DNA of 64,000 bases. Source: Isoetes taiwanensis. Taxonomy: Eukaryota; Streptophyta; Lycopodiopsida; Isoetales; Isoetaceae. The translations under genes and the position numbers were made by a program. Each line of letters starts with the position of its first letter. Within the stretch, counting starts at the first letter, position 1. The DNA lies in contig JAJEKV010000064.1 in NCBI GenBank assembly GCA_021234155.1, forward strand, positions 1,796,001 to 1,860,000, written 5' to 3'. Shown piece by piece: positions 57,292 to 64,000 of the stretch. The notes below the pieces were generated by a model, which ran no database searches, was not told the origin of the DNA, and saw only the letters and a program-made list of their open reading frames with translations.

Positions 57292-57651
57292 CACTCTTAT
57301 ATACAGAGACAGAGATAGAGACGCTTTCTGAGGCTGTGGGTGCCTTTATTCTCTGGCACAAGAAAGATATCAAAGGTCTGTTCGACGAGACACGTGTCGT
57401 TTGCATCCCTCCGTCACAGATTAAACGCATCAATTGGCAATGCTAAGAAAAGGATGCCGCAGGCGATCTCGAGAGACGAGCTCATGAATACTGTAATCTG
57501 GCTTATGCAACTGGCGTCATTCTTTTTACGGATCCAAACCATGCTATAGGTGATGTGAGGTTGGATGATGAATGGTTAAGATTACAATGCCTTGTCAAGC
57601 ATGTGCGGAAATGCCGCAAATGCATGATCTTGTGAGATCTTGTGCATGATC
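57292..57651 (+). pseudogene. Unknown ORF, 3' half, beyond the gypsy element
   Basis: After the target duplication the frame from 47951-48148 resumes: LYTETEIETLSEAVGAFILW followed by HKKDIKGLFDETRVVCIPPS, an in-frame TAA near 57442, then further coding-like residues (EYCNLAYATGVILFTDPNH) to about 57632. The continuity across the target site supports one former gene. No family recognised; it could be the first part of the downstream DUF7869 transposon or a separate gene. Confidence 0.45.
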
Positions 57652-57660
57652 TTGTGAGCA

Positions 57661-60600
57661 TTGGTGCTTGTTGACGATGTTCCTATGTCCAGGCTAGTGG
57701 TAGCGGTCAAGGAGAAGGATGTGGAGATCAAACCATATAGTCTAAAGCAGGAGGTGAGTGTAGCCCCAAAAAGACCCTACAATATGGTCAATCAGAGACC
57801 TAGAGCACGTCCGAAACTCAGAAAATGTGATAGAAAAAATACTGCTGATTCCATTCTCAAGTTCAGGTCATCATTGTGCTGTCTAAGGAGATGATGTGCT
57901 AATTTCACAACCAAAGAGGTAGCCGAGATGAGGGCCTTCTACCGGAACATGAAAAACTCAGAGCGCACAATCTTTGCATATAATATGCTGGACCTCTGTT
58001 CTAAAAAATGGTAAAGTGAAATATATAATGCTAAATAACAAGCAGATGTGCGTGAAAGCATGGCATAGAGTGTATGGCATTCCCGTGTCTACTTTTTACG
58101 AATGGAGGAAGCTCTTCATGGAAGGGCATAGAATTGCAGAACATGGAAATTGTGGCTCTAAGAAGCTGAGGTCTCATACACTGGCTGGTAATGCTGTGCT
58201 ATCGATGTATATAGATGAAAATGTAGAGACAATGCCACACCGTTCAAAAATTACGAGTGAGGGGATTAGACAAAATGTGAAGAGGCTACCTTCCATATTG
58301 ACTAAAAAAGATATACATCAAGAGATAAATATTGCCGTTATGGAGATGACTGGAAAGCATGTCTCTTCCTCATCCTTTCTATCTGGATGAAAGGAGAACC
58401 ATTCAGAGGTTGCAATTGCCAAGAGAATGGCTTTTTCTAAGCGCAATAGTTGTATTGTGATAAAGGAAAAGCTTGCTAAGACAAGAGCTTGCATATAAAA
58501 GAAAGGCACATATGACAGCTCAAATCTCATGTAGAAGTCTTTATTGGTCTTGGAGAGCTCTATCTCACCGCTCTCCAGAGCACGCCTTAACCATTATACA
58601 TGATAAAATGGATCATGGCTCCTTGTCTAGAAAAGCTAGCAAAATCTTTATGGAGAGGAGAATGCTTGAAGGTTAGCCTAATAGGAGCATTGTTACATGG
58701 ACATGGCATCGGTGCATTGGGTCAGTTTTCTTTGTATTTTTGGTGCGACGACAGTAACTTTCATGTTGGATCACTAAATCATGCGTTGAAGACTCTCGAG
58801 AATGCATCTAATGACAGTTGAGGCCATTTGAGAGATACAGATCGACCAGAATGTGGTTGGGCATTATTGGTTCTAAACACCAAGGCTTTGAGGACAAAGG
58901 TATCAAATGGCATTAGAAGTGACTTTTCGCCTCCTCCAAAGAGGCTTAAAGAATCAAAGAGGCTGCCAAGAAGGCTCTACTTGCAGGTTGATAATTGCTC
59001 TAGTCAAAACAAGAATAGGTACTTGTTTTCCTACTTGTCATACCTACTTTGGTTGGGTGTTTTTGATCAGGTTCAACTGGGATTCATGATGGTTGGACAA
59101 CACCCATGATGCATAAATGCTCTCTTTGGAAACTACTCGACTCTAATGAGAAGATCAGATGCATTGACTATTCCAGAGCTTATGCAACTCTTTAGGGAGT
59201 GTAGTTCCAAACCTCCTTCACCTTACCTTGTGACTAAGATACCTAACCGGAAGGAATTCGTGAAAGGTTTCATTCCTTATAAGAAGGACCAGTTATATGG
59301 TCATTTAGAACCTCTCCTCTTCAAGTTCTGCATGAAAGATGGATGGCCACTAATGTTATACAAGATGAGGCCCGGGCATAGGGAGTGGCTACCTGAAAAA
59401 GATATCAAGATGTGGAAGGAAGATGGCAACGGTCTCCCTATGATTCCGAAGGGGTCATTCAAGGTCGTGCAACCATATGGGAGCTTGAAAAACATAGGTG
59501 CATTGAGAGCTTCTCTTGCCAAGTACATGATGCACTCGGCAGTTATCTCCAGAGCTGGTGATAACTCATGGTCCAATTAGAGGTAATTTGAGATCTCATT
59601 TTGTCCCATTAAGGGATGCTTAAAAAGCCACATCAGCTTTTTAAACTGTCCAATAAGAGAAGAGCTCCAGTGTATTTTATTCCAGTATTATGTGGCAGCA
59701 GTAATTAATGCAGTTCTAACTAACTTTTGCAGTGTCATCTTTCTACTATAACTTTTGATCAAAAACTCCGATTCGAACACTATTTGTGGCAATGGATTCG
59801 TCTCCTCAAGATCTTTCTAATGACAACCCATTGTTATATCTTTTGGGATGTAAATATATAAGAAAAGAGCAAAAAACCATATTTTTTAAGGTTAACACAT
59901 ATGGCTTGTATTGAAATACATCATAACCATATATCACTTGAAAGATCTTTTCATTCTGCATCTAATGCAATAAACGCCGCAGCATTTTCATGAGTAGATC
60001 AAAAGTTATAGGGAAAAAACGACAGCAATGAAGTTGTTAATGCTGCATTAATTGCAGTTTGATGTAGAGTACTCATTCTATTGGAGGATTCTTATAAAGA
60101 CAAAAGGAGATCTCAAATTACCTCTAATATATATGAATGAGGTAATTAACTATTGGTCCACCCTCTTGCATGTGCTTGGGGATGTACAACCCGGTAGGGT
60201 AGTCATCCAAGATTTCTGGCCCAGCACTAGGCAACAACCATTGGAAGAATCCGAGGATGTGTTGGTGGATGAATACATTGAACAAGCTCCTTATATAGGG
60301 CCATATTCAGGTCGACCTAAGAATGCAGTCGAAATTCTTGATCTATACCAAGATGTTAAGAAAGGTATGCTCTTGCTCATCAGACCACATGATAACTGCC
60401 CAACGTGGATGGCTTTCACCGAGGGGGACCCAATACATGATTCTAGTCTCCCCCATTACGAGGAGGTATTTGTCTCTTGGTAGGCGCAAATTGCTAAAAA
60501 AAGCACCTCATATGCAATGCAGTATAGAGATTGCTAGAGTAAGAAGTGGAGACCAAATCCCAATGACCGGCCATGCTATCAACATTTGAAAACAATAGAC

Positions 60601-60711
60601 TACGGCTGGGCTGTAGAGACCAAACCAATGTTAGTGATGATCCCTAAGAGTGCGGGGATCCAGTTGCAGGAATTAGTAGCTAAAGAAGCTAACGACGATG
60701 CTGAGAATTCT
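57661..60711 (+). pseudogene. DUF7869-type transposon-like gene, decayed
   Basis: Coding pieces in several frames match the DUF7869 family of transposon-associated proteins. An N-terminal part reads NGKVKYIMLNNKQMCVKAWH followed by RVYGIPVSTFYEWRKLF and HGNCGSKKLRSHT (58010-58190). The hallmark core is LQVDNCSSQNKNRYLFSYLS, then LGVFDQVQLGFMMVGQHP (58980-59110), where the family usually has QxDNCxxxNKNxxxxxFL and the GHT motif. Then IPNRKEFVKGF and a C-terminal region (59146-59577). After a MITE insertion the frame continues MNEVINYWSTLLHVLG to 60483 and, shifted, to about 60711. Many stops and shifts. The biochemical activity of DUF7869 is not known to me; the acidic DNC and GH positions suggest a nuclease-like fold, as inference only. 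Confidence 0.7.
59580..60124. mobile_element. MITE, 545 bp, with TA at both ends
   Basis: Terminal inverted repeats GAGGTAATTTGAGATCTC extend to 25 of 26 matching bases. TA lies directly outside each end (59578-59579 and 60125-60126), as for Tc1/mariner-type elements, though a 2-bp duplication is weak proof. It splits the DUF7869-like coding sequence (SWSN before, MNEV after). Internal inverted repeats include TTTTGATCAAAA and GATCAAAAGTTATAGG. Confidence 0.75.
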
Positions 60712-61439
60712 TGAGGTATGATATGCTCTTATACATAACTATCGCATTATCAAGGTAGAATAAGTTGCTTCCTGTTCATTATGGTCTACTTTCATCTTAA
60801 CACAAGAGCTCTTACACATTACTACAACATATATGGCTGAATAGGTGCTGGATACACTTATAGTCACTCGTCATGACCATGCAAGTTGACCCTGTTAATC
60901 TCATCGTCGCTTTGGAAGCCATACGAAATGAATAACAACATGATGGAAACCGCGGGAATCCACCTCGCGACCCATAGCTATTGATTGCAAGTAGGGATGA
61001 AGGTGGATACCTCTTACTATGCATTTATTCAATCATTGTAGGTCATGGAGCAAGTAATGGATTCGATATTTTTAGCTCGAGAAGGCGACAACACTCTATT
61101 GCTAGCAGGACCAGGACGTCGAGACATTGCAAATGAATGCCTCCTACACTCAAATGTAGTTATATTTATACCCATAAAATTGTTGAGAGAACATACGAGT
61201 ATCATGTGCATAATAATTTTGTATGTATGTACCATCAATAATTTTAGTGGTTGGTGGCCCATGAAAGATTTTTATATGTATCAATAATGTGGCATGATTT
61301 TGTGGTAATCAATAATTTTAGTGGATACTTGAGCTTAAGAAATAGGAGAAATTACTATGGCTTAAGCATATTAGCTTTGGTCAAAATTCTCTAAATCGCG
61401 TTATTCTCTCTAAATAATTAAATCTTGCTTTATGTTGTA
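60712..61439. other. No gene recognised
   Basis: AT-rich, with short ORFs that lack recognisable domains. Confidence 0.4.
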
Positions 61440-62066
61440 GTAAGTGTAGATCCCAGGCGTTGGATTTGAATGCCCAGGATTGCTTGAGAACCTATTGACA
61501 GTGAAAATTATCCTTCAGGGATCCTGGAAGCAGGGATCTTCCAACTGGCCGATATCGTTCCCGTTATCGGCAACACAATGATGATTCTGGAGGACACTAT
61601 CACTGGAATATCCTCTCTGGAGATCCTAGAGGGCAGCATATTTCCTGGCCCCCTATTATCAACCAGGATAGTGATCTCAGAGGAGGGGATAACTTGGACG
61701 ATATCGGAGGGTCAATATCGGTCGTCCGTGTGTAATCCGAGGAGGAATCACTTCTGCGAGATATGGGGATCCCGAACGTCGGGATAATGGTGGCTGATTC
61801 AGGCACCGTTATCAGCCACATCATGGGGATTGCGGAGGCCAGAATAGCATATTGGTGCTTTTGACGGCCGAGATTACCGAGCACTTTTTTTTGTAGTATT
61901 GGAGGCGGGGAATACTACGGATGACCCGAATACGTCGCGAGACCAGACGGTTGAGATTTTTGCAGGGCCCCTCACGTGTGTCAGTACGGTGAAATGGAGG
62001 GACCCCGAACGAATTCCGTCGAGAATTGGTGGGGATATCGGAGGCCGATATTTTCTCCTTCGGGAT
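61440..62066. repeat. GATATCGG/GGGATCCC hairpin-rich array
   Basis: Many short palindromes: GCCGATATC near 61550 pairing with GTTATCGGC, ATCCCGA-ACG-TCGGGAT at about 61770-61790, and GATATCGG-AGG-CCGATATT at about 62035-62053. This is a further short-palindrome array, with half-sites unlike the others in the window. Probably the arm of a foldback or MULE-type element; no target duplication found. Confidence 0.6.
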
Positions 62067-62430
62067 CCCCGAAACCAGGGTAAGACTATCCTGCATCCAA
62101 TTAGGAGTAGTTGCAATTGAGTAGGTTAGCAGTCAATCATTAATCATGCATCCAGAGTCGCACGAACTCTGTCATGGGAACAAGGCGCTGCCATCTCACA
62201 AAGTGAGAGGGACTTGCATTTTTTAACCATCCATAATTAGAGCTTCACTACGCAATACTTTTACTATGGTAGAGGCATTGCTAGTTGTTATCACAATCAC
62301 AATGGACATTGAAATTTAGATTAGACTGAATTTGTTTCTTGGAAAGTCCATATATCCACTACTTTGGTATATGCGAAACATTGAGCTCGTATTGTCTTTT
62401 TGTTCTTGTTTTTGTGTTGGGGAATCGCCT
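62067..62430 (+). repeat. Upstream copy of a duplicated segment before CNX1
   Basis: Starts CCCCGAAACCAGGGTAAGAC and ends GGGGAATCGCCT. It is nearly identical to 62611-62993 apart from a 24-bp difference near 62172 and scattered changes. Confidence 0.9.
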
Positions 62431-62610
62431 CGGTGCATTTATTGGCTCTCGATTATGGGTTGGATTCCAATGGGGTATTAGACTTGTAGATTGCCTTCTA
62501 TTTTGCAAGTCGAATACGGTATTCGACTCGTAGATTCGCATGTAAATTATGTAAGTCAAATATGCTAAAAAAATATTGTGTGAGTCAAATAACCCTCTAA
62601 AGTAGTCTTA

Positions 62611-62993
62611 CCCCGAAACCAGGATAAGACTATCCTGCATCCAATTAGGAGTAGTTGCAATTGAGTAAGCTAGCAGTCGATCATTAATCATGCGTCCAGA
62701 GTCGCACGAACTCTGTCGGGTGGCATGAATGGTGACATGATGGGAACAAGGCGCTGCCATCTCACAAAGCGAGAGGGACTTGCATTTTTTAACCATCTAT
62801 AATTAGAGTTTCACTACGCAATACTTTTACTATGGTAGAGGCATTACTAGTTGTTATCACAATCACAATGGACATTGAAATTTAGATTAGATTGAATTTG
62901 TTTCTTGGAAAGTCAATATATCCACTACTTTATATGCGAAACATTGAGGTCGTATTGTCTTTTTGTTCTTGTTTTTGTATAGGGGAATCGCCT
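62611..62993 (+). repeat. Downstream copy of the duplicated segment, CNX1 5' region
   Basis: The second copy ends about 95 bp before the CNX1 start codon, so it probably contains promoter or 5' UTR. The 180-bp spacer between copies carries TA-rich sequence with GTCGAATACGGTATTCGAC (palindromic). Confidence 0.9.
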
Positions 62994-63089
62994 TCCATCC
63001 ATATATTCCATGTCTTCCTAAAGTTTTCAGGCTAATATTATATGTTCATAGACACTGGAAGTGACCCTTCATGTTGATGCAATTGGGAG

Positions 63090-64000
63090 ATGGATGCCTC
63101 CTCCTCCACCGTTTCCATTGATGAAGCTGTCGGAATTGCGCTCTCCATGGTCCAGCCCAGGGACCCCGTTGAAGTTAAGCTGCTTGATGCACTCGATTCT
63201 ATTTTAGCTGAAGACGTGGCTGCACCAGATCCTTTGCCTCCATTTCCCGCTTCTACCAAGGTAGGCCTGCTGATTACTATCAGTTCTCTGTCTTCAGAAA
63301 TAAAAATTGGGCAGTCTAAGTCACTTTATATTTACTGTATTGTTGTTCATTTGCATTCCTTGCACATCGTTTTCTGTGGGAGGCCATACTTGAACTTGGG
63401 AGGCCATAACAATAATTTTCTGTAGGATGGCTATGCAGTTGTGTCATCAGATGGACCGGGAATGTATCCAGTTATTGCAGAAGCAAGAGCTGGGGATGAT
63501 GCAAAAGATGTGGTGGTAAATGCGGGTCACATAGCGTACATAACTACAGGAGGTTGGTCTTTTCCCAGCTCTTATTTGTACTCCCTTGATGGACTGTTTC
63601 ATAGAACAAGGATGCTTCAGGACCGTTGCCTGAAGGTGCTGATGCTGTAGTACAAGTAGAGATGACATTGCCAGTTGGTGAGCAGACTAATGGACAAAGA
63701 AAGATCCAAATCTTGGAAGAATCAATTCCAGGGCAGAATATTCGTCCTGTGGTATGCTAAACAGTAAAGAAATCTAGAGGGGTTTGTTTTTAGTTCAGTG
63801 GCTAAGATGACCTGGGACCTCAATTCCTATATCCTCTTGTTATTGGAGTAAACAGGGACAGTTTTACATAAATGAACAAGTCTTTGACACTGTCGGTAGA
63901 GAAAGCATGTACATCATAAGAACCCTGTTGCATTTAATGTGTAAACAGCTGGGGCTGATAATATAGCACAGCGCATGCGTTGGAATGAGGTACACTTGCA
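63090..64000 (+). CDS. CNX1: Molybdopterin molybdenumtransferase CNX1, 5' exons (continues past window)
   Basis: Exons 63090-63260, 63426-63552 and 63621-63751 keep frame with GT-AG introns. The product runs MDASSSTVSIDEAVGIALSM, then LAEDVAAPDPLPPFPASTK, DGYAVVSSDGPGMYPVIAEA, ITTG and GPLPEGADAVVQVE, ending NIRPV at the next donor. This is the start of the MoeA-like E domain of plant CNX1, which inserts molybdate into adenylated molybdopterin in the last step of molybdenum-cofactor synthesis in the cytosol. Plant CNX1 also has a C-terminal MogA-like G domain, expected outside the window. About 145 residues are covered here and look intact. The start is supported by the family: this short variable N-terminus precedes the conserved EAL/EAV helix. 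Confidence 0.92.

Overview
This is a stretch of nuclear DNA from a land plant with a large, transposon-rich genome. Three conserved plant genes show this, each with short GT-AG introns: a secreted thioredoxin-fold protein (9169-10254), an armadillo-repeat gene matching the C-terminus of ARK kinesins (about 25174-27369) and the 5' end of the molybdenum-cofactor gene CNX1 (63090 to the window end). Primer-binding sites read from initiator tRNA-Met and tRNA-Gln, and pentatricopeptide and AP2/ERF debris, agree. I cannot name the species. The number of unusual transposon-like families would fit a non-flowering plant, but that is a guess.

Layout: a truncated Ty1/copia element (1-1658); a broken ParB-plus-DNA-methyltransferase gene (copy 1, 2980-6843) whose introns and flanks carry arrays of 22-bp palindromes; the thioredoxin-like gene; hairpin elements (11.2-11.7 kb); a palindrome array and a retroposed unknown transcript with poly(A) (13.2-15.6 kb); a LINE remnant (15.8-17.0 kb); a Mutator-like element with a perfect 9-bp target duplication that carries an AP2/ERF fragment (17573-19762); more palindrome arrays and a PPR pseudogene (20.3-24.3 kb); the armadillo gene; LINE, SINE-like and Harbinger-type elements (28.8-34.8 kb); a decayed unknown ORF and a gypsy gag remnant (34.8-37.5 kb); ParB-methyltransferase copy 2 on the minus strand (41186-44937), interrupted by the SINE-like repeat; a complete gypsy retrotransposon (48149-57291) with a single 1781-codon ORF and a hAT-type MITE in one LTR; a DUF7869 transposon-like gene split by a MITE (57661-60711); a hairpin-rich array and a tandem duplication just upstream of CNX1.

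The most interesting signal is the ParB-methyltransferase family. Two strongly diverged copies share one order: a novel N-terminal domain, a charged linker, a ParB-like domain with a GNHS motif, a middle region, and a permuted (beta-class) methyltransferase domain whose DPPY motif is replaced by LP(A/V)S. Each copy is surrounded, and penetrated in the matching introns, by its own palindrome family of similar geometry: AAATGGCGC-N4-GCGCCATTT for copy 1 and TAGGATCGC-N4-GCGATCCTA for copy 2. They share a CGC-N4-GCG core. ParB proteins bind palindromes and methyltransferases often recognise them, so a protein with its own dispersed recognition sites is a testable idea. Both copies here carry inactivating lesions, so any working version lies elsewhere in the genome.
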